Of a stretch of 64,000 nt of DNA, positions 44,601-53,736 are shown in pieces. A program made the position numbers and the translations under genes. Position 1 is the first letter of the stretch; each line of letters opens with the position of its first letter. The notes under the pieces are model-generated. The model was not told the DNA's origin. It did not search any database and saw only the letters and a program-made list of their open reading frames with translations. The stretch is from an uncultured Pirellula sp. (GTDB lineage: Bacteria > Planctomycetota > Planctomycetia > Pirellulales > Pirellulaceae), in NCBI GenBank assembly GCA_903892355.1, contig CAITIE010000108.1:124001-188000 (forward strand), given 5' to 3'.

Positions 44601-47600
44601 CGAATCTTGTTGGCCGTTTCATTCCAGCGAAACGCGTTGAGTTTGTCCGCCAATGGATTCGGGAATCCGGCTTCTTTCATCCATTGATGGGTGATGTCCA
44701 AACGATGATTGAGGCTGTCCCATTGCCTGAGGTGGCTCAGTCGTCCCTCGTTCGATTGCCAATCGTACTGCTCGTTGCGACGCAACGACTCGATGGTGGA
44801 TCGCATATCTTGAAGTTCGTGCGCTGCTTCCAAAACTCGGTACGCCTTTACAATCGATCGCAGATCTTCCCGTGTGCGATTCCATTCGTCGGTGCCGGGT
44901 TGCATTTCCAGCCAAGTCGTAAACAGGGTTTCCCAAGCGCGGCTGGCCAATCCCATGTCACTTGGGAAGTTGGGATCATTCGGGGTGCGATATTGGTGGA
45001 AGTCGCGTCGGGCGAGAATCTGATCGGAAGCGGGAAGAATGCCCATCGACAATTCATTGAGGTTGGACGATCGCAACCGTCTAAGCAGGTCGCTATCTAG
45101 ACTTGGATCTGTCGCCCATTCCTGCAATTTGGAGGCGGCATCGATAGCTCGTGTCATCGCGTTACCCACACCTGCGCCGCGGAGGATTAAATCTCGGCGT
45201 GTGTCTGAAATGTTCCAGAGCAATCCACCGTCGAGATTGAACGCCCAGTGCTGTGTGTTGAGTTCGCTGACACTTCGTTGGATCCGTTGAAGCAGGTTGG
45301 AAAACGCTTGAGGGGTCGGTTCCACATCCATGAGCGCGCGGGTTTCCTGCCGAGTTTGGTCAAGAGTCCGGGCTAGTTGCTTTAGCTGGTTTTGCAAATG
45401 CTGGGACACGTGCGATTCGAGTTGTTGTCCCAGTTGAGCGACCGAGTCAATGGTCTGCTCAGCAATGATTTGGGAACGCGCGAGCATTGCAAAGTCCGTG
45501 TTGCGAGATCCCTTTTCAAGTTGCTCGGCCTGATAGGTTCGCAGTCCCATTAAGTCCTTCGTGATGGCGGTTAAGCACTCGTGACCGATCATTTGGCGAT
45601 AGATGTCGGTGACCCGTGCGGTGGCACCTTCGGACTCGTCAAAAGAGGCCAAGGACCGATCGATTCGTTGCTGAAGAATTTGGAGCAGTTTGTCTGGGAT
45701 TTTTGCAGGAGTTGGGGCCGAGGCTTGGACTGGATTTGAAGCGTTTGTATCGGAGGTGATCCAGTCATCAATACTTGATGCCAATGCGATGCTGGAAATG
45801 GTCTCTTTTTCCCACTTGGCTACATTGCGGATGACAAACTCCGCCTCGCTTTGGTCGATGATGCGGGGCAAGGAACTCACTACCTTGGCAGATAACTCTC
45901 GGAATCGAAAGCAAGACTTCCCCCAGTCCTGGGTGAATGCTTTTACTTGATCGGCAATCTGTGCGCGTTCAGCGATGGGGAGATTTGGGTTCTTGAGTTG
46001 CTCTATCTTGGCTCGCAATTCAGCACGCTTGGTCCGTACCAGATCGGCCATGCGCTGCAGCTCGGTTGTCAACGACGCTCGCAAAAGTAGATGCTTGTGC
46101 CGATCGCGATCGAAGCCGGGAGAGGCGAGTACTAACTGCACTGGGTTTGAATAGGACGTTTGGTCAGCGCGATCTATTGCCGCGATGCGGATCGACACGA
46201 CATCTCCGGAAGCGAGCGAGGAGGTCAGCATATCCCACTTCCATGAGCTAGACCCTCGCGTGGGAGACTCCACTCCATCCAGACTCGTCCAAGCGACCAA
46301 ACCTGCCGGGACCGTAGCGTTTGAAGGGTTCCCTTCGTTATCAAGCCCCTTCACGTTGAGAGCGACAATTGGTATTTCAAAATCCAACGCAATCCAAGGA
46401 GCTCGATTGATGGAGATCTCTTGCCTCAGTGTTGCTCCGGGAAGATCATCTGCGACGACTGCCGCGAGGCCGACGATTTCCTCGGGGGCCACCACCCACG
46501 TTTGTTTAGGCGACGGAGTGGAGTTCCACAGCGTTTGTTCCGTCGTCGACCACATCACATTGGGGGCGTGATCGGCAACCGCATTGATCTCGTGAAGTGG
46601 AATGTACGTATTTTCTATGGGTTGGTCTGCTCCGGCGACATCTGCCTTGAGTTTGATCTGGTATCGGGCATCCCCGTCCACCTTCCATGGAGCCGACCAA
46701 ATCTTTCGATCCTCGCGATAGATCATGGGGATCGATGATTTTTCACCGGAGTTCAGGCTCTCGATGACAAGCTGTGCAGTAGTCAGGGGCATCGATGGTT
46801 CGATTCCAATTTCAAGCTCCATTGCATCCAGGGTGGTGATATCCCCTTCATTCGAAGTTCGAGATACGTCACTGAGCTGAGTGTATTCGGGGAATCGAAA
46901 GGTGTGCTGAAAGTTGGTGACCCGGGGCCTCGGGGAGGGTGTGAGCTTGCGGAATAGCGTTTTGGCATCACCGGCGACAAAACGATATTCCAATGCTTCT
47001 TTGGCGATCGGGGCCGTACCCGCATAAAGGAGTGGTGATTGCTGGATCTTCGTCAATTCAACGCGCTCTATTGCATCTCTCGAACTGCTTCCCCATTTGC
47101 GAATCTCCAACAGCGCAGAATCGGTCGCGTCGCCTTGGATCTCAATCTCGAACGAGATGGACTGGTTTTCCGGGACGGTCGAATCACTACGTGCGGGAGA
47201 AAGCACCTCGATCTTGGTCCGCGACGGGCGCTGCAGGTCCAGGAATGGAAGAAGGGCACGCGAAAAGCGTTGTGGCATTTCTAGATTCGGGATCGCACAG
47301 AGGATGGCGACCAATCCCGTCCCAGCGACCGCTGCGAGCATGGGTTTGCGGATCAAGGACCAAGGCAATAGCTCGGGTACATTGACCTCCATCAGCGAGT
47401 TGGCCACTTGATGCTCGATCGCTCGCAAGAAGCTACCGCTGAAGTGCCGGTTCGATTCCGGGGTGCGCGCCAACTCAACGCAGGATAGCAAGCTCTCTTT
47501 CAGTTCCGGGTGCGCGCATTCCACATGCTTTGCCAAACTGATAGGATCCAACCCTTTCCAGCAACGGGCGATGCCAAACGCGATACCGCACGCGGCGCTT

Positions 47601-47848
47601 ACTGCATACATCGCCAAGCTCAGCACCCACCGGGTTGCATCGTCGATCCAGCCTAAAGCATCGAGAAGCACGATGATCGATGCCCCAGCGATCAAGGCCA
47701 ACAGAGCAACGGATGCGCCTTGGATAAATAAAAGCAACGCTTGACGCGTTCCAAACCGATTCACCCACGCATCAATCGATTGCCTGGACGATGCTTGGCG
47801 ATCTGGATTCGTGTGGCCGGATCCGTAGGATGCAACTGTCGTGCTCAT
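41672..47848 (-). CDS. Giant membrane-anchored coiled-coil, Gln-rich protein (DUF4175-like)
   Basis: 2058 residues from ATG 47848. Two or three membrane helices (about 36-62, 73-95, 168-187) are followed by an Ig-like region with PSRTKIEVLSPARSDSTVPENQ-type sequence (about 215-240). Over 1000 residues of coiled coil rich in Gln, Asn, Lys and Glu follow, then a Gln/Pro/Gly block made of (Q)QPQQGQ units and a polar tail. The layout recalls DUF4175 proteins, which also sit beside vWA/DUF58 genes. Its start codon shares an A with the upstream stop (TAATG), so translation is coupled. It is probably a long periplasmic partner of the vWA proteins. The function is unknown. Confidence 0.78.
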   Translation of the reverse strand: MSTTVASYGSGHTNPDRQASSRQSIDAWVNRFGTRQALLLFIQGASVALLALIAGASIIVLLDALGWIDDATRWVLSLAMYAVSAACGIAFGIARCWKGLDPISLAKHVECAHPELKESLLSCVELARTPESNRHFSGSFLRAIEHQVANSLMEVNVPELLPWSLIRKPMLAAVAGTGLVAILCAIPNLEMPQRFSRALLPFLDLQRPSRTKIEVLSPARSDSTVPENQSISFEIEIQGDATDSALLEIRKWGSSSRDAIERVELTKIQQSPLLYAGTAPIAKEALEYRFVAGDAKTLFRKLTPSPRPRVTNFQHTFRFPEYTQLSDVSRTSNEGDITTLDAMELEIGIEPSMPLTTAQLVIESLNSGEKSSIPMIYREDRKIWSAPWKVDGDARYQIKLKADVAGADQPIENTYIPLHEINAVADHAPNVMWSTTEQTLWNSTPSPKQTWVVAPEEIVGLAAVVADDLPGATLRQEISINRAPWIALDFEIPIVALNVKGLDNEGNPSNATVPAGLVAWTSLDGVESPTRGSSSWKWDMLTSSLASGDVVSIRIAAIDRADQTSYSNPVQLVLASPGFDRDRHKHLLLRASLTTELQRMADLVRTKRAELRAKIEQLKNPNLPIAERAQIADQVKAFTQDWGKSCFRFRELSAKVVSSLPRIIDQSEAEFVIRNVAKWEKETISSIALASSIDDWITSDTNASNPVQASAPTPAKIPDKLLQILQQRIDRSLASFDESEGATARVTDIYRQMIGHECLTAITKDLMGLRTYQAEQLEKGSRNTDFAMLARSQIIAEQTIDSVAQLGQQLESHVSQHLQNQLKQLARTLDQTRQETRALMDVEPTPQAFSNLLQRIQRSVSELNTQHWAFNLDGGLLWNISDTRRDLILRGAGVGNAMTRAIDAASKLQEWATDPSLDSDLLRRLRSSNLNELSMGILPASDQILARRDFHQYRTPNDPNFPSDMGLASRAWETLFTTWLEMQPGTDEWNRTREDLRSIVKAYRVLEAAHELQDMRSTIESLRRNEQYDWQSNEGRLSHLRQWDSLNHRLDITHQWMKEAGFPNPLADKLNAFRWNETANKIRQKLEPRRTANNEVMLSSAPELQTFLVAWNGIDREAKPTIDEARKLLSRFAPTVSELAQQAAQQTRQLQQQTESLKTDEASSDQKDQERATPQEIAAQQNAVEKSIEKLQDALLEMATRQDILDSEQLQAAKDSDRALDRVDQVNEPMKEANAALEQQQQRTQDPEAIRQAADNAAEKQKQAAETLESIAKHFDLVEKSLKDPNSADSQALAQSRQEMQSAANSKEPQNSSQDPQASREPQTKDPLENYASADQLNEMAKNSPEELLRKLEQELKKNKPMQRELTDLSKTNVADSASQLKNAAQQEASIAQQLENSDAKRMEAKEIQSQQLRALADSAERFAVNLLSKSNQAVQRMNQPEMRKALNNVSDALQNAARDAKNADSNTSQSVLNEKTEKLLNEVQKAQQQLAEISPKMNQLSEQTLIKDDNQRKGQLTEMQSWQSLMRDDLIRRSKDQTRERDQSADRLRKEAEARDREMQQKANERNQIMEASKKAPENESLKAQLDQKTKEMLAATSRSEGAKQLADAVQSIAKQGQEQQQKMEQAPRANLDAPNPLAALAREQLNGAKEQLDQLQSGLQGVQNKAKETPPRSPSADALNQADRNQERVEATVDQVADQLARSARHEQRLNNQAASEKLAQQSKQVSDLAKNQVANASQEVERSAQNATQQEKGQLQQARNENAPKPERAPQGENAINSLNQAQQGLDQRAAELQQATPQNQPSSNPSDQQPSQQPQQGQQPQQGQQPQQGQQPQQGQQPQQGQQSQQGQQSTSSPSSQSGQSNAQSPKQLARMLDQLDQQLSSNEGSPNSSSQQSQEGASESQKPSGDNPADSESGKPTQNDDGSKSDSGSKSQGKPSSQGVQDALKESADEIASRLQSERLANREAAKQRSSNSKKRPGEPGGQPDDRGITQNPPTGNSALPKAILDAGNNWGRLREKRADDLTEGRREVFDPEFSDAIRAYYRALGKQSSEKP
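42291..42398. repeat. 18-bp tandem repeat, six units, in the giant coiled-coil gene
   Basis: TGCTGGCCCTGTTGCGGT is repeated without change at 42309, 42327, 42345, 42363 and 42381, preceded by a variant at 42291. It encodes the Gln/Pro/Gly block and keeps frame. Confidence 0.95.
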
Positions 47849-50283
47849 TAGACTAATCCTGCTCGCTTGCGCATGAACCACTCGACGGCCAAAAGTCCGA
47901 TCACCGTCATGAACCATGGATAGCTTTGCCAAAGCAATGTTTGGCTCTGCTCAATTTTACCTTTTTGAAAGCGTTTCAACGATGAGGAAACGCGATCCGC
48001 GTCTTGTTCGTCGAAGTACGCTCCACCGGTCACCGATGCGATCTGCTCAAGAAGTGTGCGATGCATCGCCAGGGACTGCATCTCTAAATCTTCTGGGGGC
48101 TGTACCAAAAACTCGGTTTGTAGCTCGAGGGCTTCGTTGGGGACTCCTGGAACATCGAGCGTTATCTCGTAACGCCCAGGAAGTAAGGAGTTGGTTGACG
48201 CTGCATACAGTCCGGTGGCTTCCCCATTTTCTGAAAGCGGATTTTCGGACAACGGAATCGTATCGATTCGAACACCATCTCGAGACACGATCGCAGCAGC
48301 ACGTACCTTCGAAAGTGGGTTTCGATTGAAATCCCGTATCCTGGCACGGATTAAAACGTCTTCACCGAACGAGTAGGAGCGATCCCCGGAATCGAGAGCG
48401 ATAAAATCATTTTCTACCGCATAGGGAGCTTGCATAACCCACTGGGCCAACTGATTCCAAAACCGCTGGTGGTAGAGATCCGCGACATTGTAGCGCCACC
48501 GCCATGTTTCATCGTTCGCGAGGTAAACGATGCGGCCTTGGCCGAGTTGACGAGTAACAATCATCGGGAAGAGTCGATTGGCCTCGGTTTTGCCCATCAC
48601 CAACACTTCGGCTCCCGGTGCGGATTCGACGCGCCGAGCGACACGAGGGCTCGGAAACGACTCCCACAACCTGCGGTTGGAAGCGGCATCTTTTTCGAAG
48701 GCGAATGCTCTTTGGTCGATAGCGATATCTTCCAGGGTTAACGATGCGATCGGTATCGGCGCGTTTTCTTCGGTGAAACGAATGGGAAGCCATTCCATGG
48801 ACTCCCCAGTTGTAGACTCCCCAGTTGCGTTTTTGGGAGGCGGTTCACGTCCACTGTCGATCCAAATAACCCCTCCACCGATCTCCGCCACATAGTCAGA
48901 TATCCAACGTAACTTGGGTTCCTCCATGCTGGCGACGCTGTCGAGCGACATCACCAGCAAATCCAATCCCACCAGCTCCTCACGGGATTTCGGGAATGGA
49001 TTTCTTTCGAACTCCTCGGGGCCTAGTACTGTCACGACATCCCAGGCCTCGTCCCGTTGGAATGCATTTTTGATGTATCGCGATTCCCAGCGACCCCGCG
49101 GGTCCATCACCAAGACGCGATTCTTCCTGACGACTCCCCATAGGGACGATTCGTACCGATTGTTATCCGATGCGATCTCTCGGCCGAGGGTGGACGTTTC
49201 GAAAACGAGTTCTATGGGAACAGCCTTTTGACGGGTCGACGCATCGAGTCCGCTAAACAACTTTTCACCTGGGATTCGGTATTCGATCGTTCGCGTTGGG
49301 GAACCGTCGGACTCGTAGGTTTGGGTCCATACAACTTGGGTACCATGTCGGATCGACACCTCGAACGGTTGCCCTCGCGGAAGCTGTTGTTTCAGATTTG
49401 CGGTCCCTTGCAAGCTGTCGGTGCGGTACATCGACCTTGAGTGATTGACACTGATCACGCCGACGTCGTCAGGCTCTTGGGATTGTCCATAGCCGATGGT
49501 GAAGATCGGGATGGAACTACCGGCGATTCGCTCAGCGACTGCCACTGGCGATTCACCAGCATTCGATTGACCATCCGACAAAAGTACAATCGCTGCGGGA
49601 CGTGTCGAGTCGGTTTCAGTCGGTTTTAGGACGTCGTTATCTTGGGGGAGCAACTGACGCGTCGCATGCGCTAATGCGTCGCCGATCGCGGTGCGATTAC
49701 CGACCGACGCGAGGTCCAATGCGATCGGAGCGTTCGTTGCGTGTGTGCGAGAATCCCATGTGACCGGCAACGAAGTGCCATCAGCATCAGCCCCTGCGAA
49801 CTGGTAAAGCTGAAGATGAAAATTGGTACGTTGTTGGGCCAGCCACCCAGAGTCGGCACTATCCCCGGAGGGGGTACTACTACGGTCTCCTTGGAGCCAC
49901 CGTCGAACCCGATTGAGCCGAGTGCTTGGATTGCTGGCGACACTCGCCATAGTACCTTTAGGCTCGTCTTCATCGACAGTTGTTTGGGACACCTCGCGCG
50001 GACTTATTTGATCGTCCATCGCCATGCTACTTGATCCATCGACGAGCAATGCGATACGGCTTAGTTCCCCCGAGACCCATTCATGATGAAGGCTAGGGCC
50101 GGCGAGCATCAGCATGATGATGGCGAACGCAACAGAGCGCAACGTGGGCAGAATGTACGAGTAGGGCGACTGCAGGAATTTGGTCTCCCGATAATACCAA
50201 ACCCAAATTGCGATCGACCCTGCCAGTACCGCGATTAAGACGAACCAAAGGGGCAGGATTCCGCCGAACTGCAATCGCGTCAT
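47848..50283 (-). CDS. Membrane vWA protein with glutamine amidotransferase-like domain
   Basis: 811 residues. Two N-terminal membrane helices (about 10-30, 44-62) precede a vWA domain whose MIDAS is LLVDGSSSM at 80-87, with the later VLLSDGQSNAG Asp. The C-terminal half has a class-I amidotransferase-like flavodoxin fold (VLVMDPRGRWESRYI, IGGGVIWIDSG) without catalytic Cys. A last membrane helix (WFMTVIGLLAVEWFM) lies at the C-terminus. This type is common in planctomycetes as part of a BatA/DUF58 set. The start overlaps the upstream stop as ATGA, and the gene is coupled to the next through TAATG. Confidence 0.85.
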   Translation of the reverse strand: MTRLQFGGILPLWFVLIAVLAGSIAIWVWYYRETKFLQSPYSYILPTLRSVAFAIIMLMLAGPSLHHEWVSGELSRIALLVDGSSSMAMDDQISPREVSQTTVDEDEPKGTMASVASNPSTRLNRVRRWLQGDRSSTPSGDSADSGWLAQQRTNFHLQLYQFAGADADGTSLPVTWDSRTHATNAPIALDLASVGNRTAIGDALAHATRQLLPQDNDVLKPTETDSTRPAAIVLLSDGQSNAGESPVAVAERIAGSSIPIFTIGYGQSQEPDDVGVISVNHSRSMYRTDSLQGTANLKQQLPRGQPFEVSIRHGTQVVWTQTYESDGSPTRTIEYRIPGEKLFSGLDASTRQKAVPIELVFETSTLGREIASDNNRYESSLWGVVRKNRVLVMDPRGRWESRYIKNAFQRDEAWDVVTVLGPEEFERNPFPKSREELVGLDLLVMSLDSVASMEEPKLRWISDYVAEIGGGVIWIDSGREPPPKNATGESTTGESMEWLPIRFTEENAPIPIASLTLEDIAIDQRAFAFEKDAASNRRLWESFPSPRVARRVESAPGAEVLVMGKTEANRLFPMIVTRQLGQGRIVYLANDETWRWRYNVADLYHQRFWNQLAQWVMQAPYAVENDFIALDSGDRSYSFGEDVLIRARIRDFNRNPLSKVRAAAIVSRDGVRIDTIPLSENPLSENGEATGLYAASTNSLLPGRYEITLDVPGVPNEALELQTEFLVQPPEDLEMQSLAMHRTLLEQIASVTGGAYFDEQDADRVSSSLKRFQKGKIEQSQTLLWQSYPWFMTVIGLLAVEWFMRKRAGLV
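48800..48829. repeat. 15-bp tandem duplication in the vWA/amidotransferase-like gene
   Basis: GACTCCCCAGTTGTA then GACTCCCCAGTTGCG; encodes the doubled TTGES/ATGES loop. Confidence 0.88.
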
Positions 50284-52613
50284 GCCGCACCTCGCTTATT
50301 TCGAGGTGATTGGACGACCCCAGCCGTTGCATGAGCCGTCTTGGCCAGCCGTGCATTCATCGACTGTTGAAGGTACATTTCGGCGAGGAACATCACGAGC
50401 AAGCCTAGCCAGAACCAAGTCCACAGCTCTTTGCCTCCCCAACTCGATCGGATCGAGTTTAGCCAATCATTTGCCGATGAAGATGGCGTGGCGGAAACAT
50501 CCGAGGCGAGTTGTTCAACTTCGGTGCTTGTAAGTCGTTCGCGATTCAATTCCCTTTTACGGAGGGCAACCGGCAATTGGGTTGCAATGCTTCGTCGCTC
50601 CTCACCATGGGTTGCTCGCGATATTCCCAGCAAACGAGGGCTCGGAAGCAGGGTGATAGACTTCCCGGGGGAATCGGTAGCCCATGGAACTTCGGCGGTC
50701 GAGTCATCGGGGAATAGTACTTGGACGGTGGCGTTTGCGCCATTGGCTGCAAGTTTCCATTCTTCTCGCCACGGTTCTCCGGGTACGATTTCTCGCCAAC
50801 CTGGAGGGGTTTGCAAAACGAAAGCTAAAAGTTTCTGCATGAGGGGCACATAGGCAGGGCGAGACGGTAGATTGCTGTCTCCATCGTCGCAACTGGACAT
50901 CATCCACACGCATCGGCCTTGTCCCATGGGAAACGCAACCAGCCATGGCTGACTATCCTCGAAGGCTATTCCCGTCCAAGGATTTGGCGTTTCGAGTTCC
51001 AGCGTATGGCGGTGTTCGAACCTGGCTGTCTCGAGCGAGTCGAGGGAGGCTCGCGATAGTTCGAACAGCGGAGTTGATGTTGTTCCAACACGCCCGCTCC
51101 AATCGACTCGAGCGGAGATTTTACCCGGTCGTAATCCACCTGCGGCAACGGATTCCCACGTGTTCCAACGCTCCGTTTGAACTTTATCTCCAAGGCAAAT
51201 AACCAGCCCTCCTCCTGCATCGGCGAAGCTTCTCAAAATGCGGCGTTGTTCGGGATTGAGGTCGGGAATATTGCAGCACACGACGGCTTGGAACTCTTTC
51301 AACATGGCTTCGTTCCAACCTCCGGAATCGACGACTCGCGTGGTGACCAAGTCGCCCGGTTCACCTCGCAACAAAGAAAACGGAGTTAGAGCGAGTCGCA
51401 AATAGTCCGATTCGCTCTTCATCGCCTCACGACGCCTATCCCCATCGATGACCAGCACATTTGCGGGTTCGCGAACACGGATAACGTCGGCGAGGATATT
51501 GTCAGCGGGGGTTCGGTCTTTGGTGTCGAGCACAACATGGACTTCCAGATCTCCCGTGCTCTTCGGGGACCATTGAAAACGAACATTCGTGCTGGATTGA
51601 GGTCCGATTTGAATGGTTTGGCGTTCGACCTCTTCGAGGCCGACACGCAGCACCACGGGAATCTGTGCGAGTTCCTTCGAATGGTTTTGAATGCTCGCTG
51701 AGATCGTCGCGTTTCCGGACGGAGCGAGCAAGCCAGGAACGCACTCCATGGAGAGTATCGAAACATCGTCACCGATTCGCGAGTTGTTCAATTTTCCCGT
51801 TACAGCAGCTCCATCCGGCGCAGAGCTTTGGAATCCAGCATTGCTATTCTTTGTCGTCGCAGTAGCTCCAACGGCCCCGTTGTCATTAGCAACATCGAGG
51901 AAACTCCATTGGATTGGGACGGGTTGCTGAACCAGCATCTCGGACAATTGCTTGACCGTATCCTTTTCCGAAGCGTCCCACTGGGACGCTTGGAAGTCCG
52001 ACAGCACGAGCAAGTGGCGTTTCGGGTGTGGTGATGAGGACAACCAATCCGCACCAGCTCGCACCGCACTGGCGAGGTTTATCGTGCCGGCGCTGGCTTT
52101 GCGGAGTGACAATTCCCGCACCGACTCTCGCAAAACCTCGGGGCGATGTTCGCCCCATACATCGATAGGATCGCCTGCTAAGATCAAGCAGATAGAACTG
52201 CTCGGAGGGAGTTGCCCCAGGATCGAGTCGATCTCGCGCGTAGCACGACTGAGCAAGCTCTCACGGTTGACTGCGGGCTTATCGGGATTCGAGTCCACCT
52301 CCGATTGCATCGAAAACGAATCGTCCAAAACCACCGCCAACGACATTGCGTTTCCCTCGCCGGATTCCCGCCATGCTCGCACGATGGGGCGAGCCATGGC
52401 CAGAGCGAGCAAGATCGGGATCATGCAGCGTATAAGCAGAAGCAGTAGTTGCTTCCATTGAATGCGTCTCGCGTTAACCTTCATTGAGCTTTCGAGAAAC
52501 TGCATCGCCCCCCAATCGATCGTGAGATACTTGCTTCGATTGAGCAAGTGGATGATCAGGGGAATAGTGAAAGCTGCTGCGCCGAATGCGAGCAATGCGT
52601 TCAGGAATGTCAT
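50280..52613 (-). CDS. BatA-like membrane vWA protein
   Basis: 777 residues. It opens with the aerotolerance-regulator N-terminal domain (PLIIHLLNRSKYLTIDWGAMQFL, about 18-40; the second membrane helix lies at about 56-75). A vWA domain follows with MIDAS LDDSFSM at 96-102. An Ig-like region (NATISASIQNHSKELAQIPV) and an amidotransferase-like domain (NVLVIDGDRRRE, ADAGGGLVICLGD) come next, then a C-terminal membrane helix (ELWTWFWLGLLVMFLAEMY). These proteins are thought to form envelope complexes with DUF58 and a MoxR AAA+ chaperone. Both ends overlap neighbours by 4 bases (ATGA). Confidence 0.88.
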   Translation of the reverse strand: MTFLNALLAFGAAAFTIPLIIHLLNRSKYLTIDWGAMQFLESSMKVNARRIQWKQLLLLLIRCMIPILLALAMARPIVRAWRESGEGNAMSLAVVLDDSFSMQSEVDSNPDKPAVNRESLLSRATREIDSILGQLPPSSSICLILAGDPIDVWGEHRPEVLRESVRELSLRKASAGTINLASAVRAGADWLSSSPHPKRHLLVLSDFQASQWDASEKDTVKQLSEMLVQQPVPIQWSFLDVANDNGAVGATATTKNSNAGFQSSAPDGAAVTGKLNNSRIGDDVSILSMECVPGLLAPSGNATISASIQNHSKELAQIPVVLRVGLEEVERQTIQIGPQSSTNVRFQWSPKSTGDLEVHVVLDTKDRTPADNILADVIRVREPANVLVIDGDRRREAMKSESDYLRLALTPFSLLRGEPGDLVTTRVVDSGGWNEAMLKEFQAVVCCNIPDLNPEQRRILRSFADAGGGLVICLGDKVQTERWNTWESVAAGGLRPGKISARVDWSGRVGTTSTPLFELSRASLDSLETARFEHRHTLELETPNPWTGIAFEDSQPWLVAFPMGQGRCVWMMSSCDDGDSNLPSRPAYVPLMQKLLAFVLQTPPGWREIVPGEPWREEWKLAANGANATVQVLFPDDSTAEVPWATDSPGKSITLLPSPRLLGISRATHGEERRSIATQLPVALRKRELNRERLTSTEVEQLASDVSATPSSSANDWLNSIRSSWGGKELWTWFWLGLLVMFLAEMYLQQSMNARLAKTAHATAGVVQSPRNKRGAA

Positions 52614-53518
52614 GCTCTACCTCGCTGCACTAAGTAATTGGCAACGACAGAGCTGAACGATTCCGAGGTTCGAACAGGAATCAAATCGATTCGGTTTCGG
52701 CTGCAACCTTCACGGAGTGCCGTTTGAAAACTCTTCACGTTCTCGAGATACCGTTGACGCAGCGAAGATGGGTCGATCAATAGCTGATCTTCAGTCTTCT
52801 CAAGCGAACGGAACATCGTTCGATTGCTGAATGGAAAATCAACTTCATCATCATCCATCACTTGGAACACGACGACCTCTTGATAATTCGCTCGCAACAT
52901 CGCAAGGCTTCGCTCGATCGAGTTGGGGTCGCCGAAGCAATCGGAGATCAAGATCACATGACCGCGACGACGACATATCGACAGTAATTCTTGGAGGACT
53001 GTACCAAGATCCGTTTCACCGTTGCATTGCGAGTTTGCCAACGTCTCAATCAGCAAACGCAAGTGGTTCGGCCTGGCTCGAGCGGGAACGTTTGTGCGGA
53101 TTTTTGTATCGCAGGTTACCAGTCCAACCGAATCCTGTTGTGAGATCAATAAGTAGGCCAAGCATGCCGCGAGACGGACCGAGTATTCGTGCTTGGACAA
53201 TCCGTCTGAGCGAGTGCCCGTGTATCGCATCGATCCACTCTGGTCGACAACGATTGTGGCGCGTAGATTTGTTTCGTCTTCGTACTGGCGTATGTACAGT
53301 CGATCCGTTTTGCCAAAGAGCTTCCAATCGATCGATCGGATTTCATCGCCGTGGACATAGGGACGATGCTCCTTGAAATCGACGCTGGCACCGATATGTC
53401 GCGAACGGTGCATGCCCCCACTGAGTCCTTCGACGACATCTCGTGCGATCCATTGCAATTGGGACACGCGTGCGAAGTCTTGAGGCTTCAACCATCGGAA
53501 CAGAAGATTCGCGGGCAA
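52610..53518 (-). CDS. DUF58 family protein
   Basis: 302 residues. The DUF58 motif region reads HIGASVDFKEHRPYVHGDEIRSIDWKLFGKTDRLYIRQYEDE (about 41-82), with the following VVDQSGSM giving a vWA-like metal site. No membrane helix is present, so it is cytosolic or peripheral. It is the first gene of a four-gene coupled operon. MoxR, which normally precedes DUF58, is not found upstream within the window, so the ATPase must be encoded elsewhere or be dispensable. GCGGGCAACG lies at its 5' end and no strong ribosome-binding site is evident. Confidence 0.92.
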   Translation of the reverse strand: MPANLLFRWLKPQDFARVSQLQWIARDVVEGLSGGMHRSRHIGASVDFKEHRPYVHGDEIRSIDWKLFGKTDRLYIRQYEDETNLRATIVVDQSGSMRYTGTRSDGLSKHEYSVRLAACLAYLLISQQDSVGLVTCDTKIRTNVPARARPNHLRLLIETLANSQCNGETDLGTVLQELLSICRRRGHVILISDCFGDPNSIERSLAMLRANYQEVVVFQVMDDDEVDFPFSNRTMFRSLEKTEDQLLIDPSSLRQRYLENVKSFQTALREGCSRNRIDLIPVRTSESFSSVVANYLVQRGRA

Positions 53519-53736
53519 CGCAGAGCCTCGAGGTTTTTCAGCGGTAAGTATCGTGTGGGTGGGAGGGCGAGTTAGGCAGGGTTCGAACTACTCCATGATA
53601 CCAGCTCGCACGTGCGTTTTCGATAGGCGAGATGCGGCATCCAAAGGGCCAGAAACCAGCTTCCAAAGCCTATCCGACAGCCCCAAGACTGCGGATCTTG
53701 CCCCCCCTGGCTCCAACTCAATTTCGCTGGTGTTTG

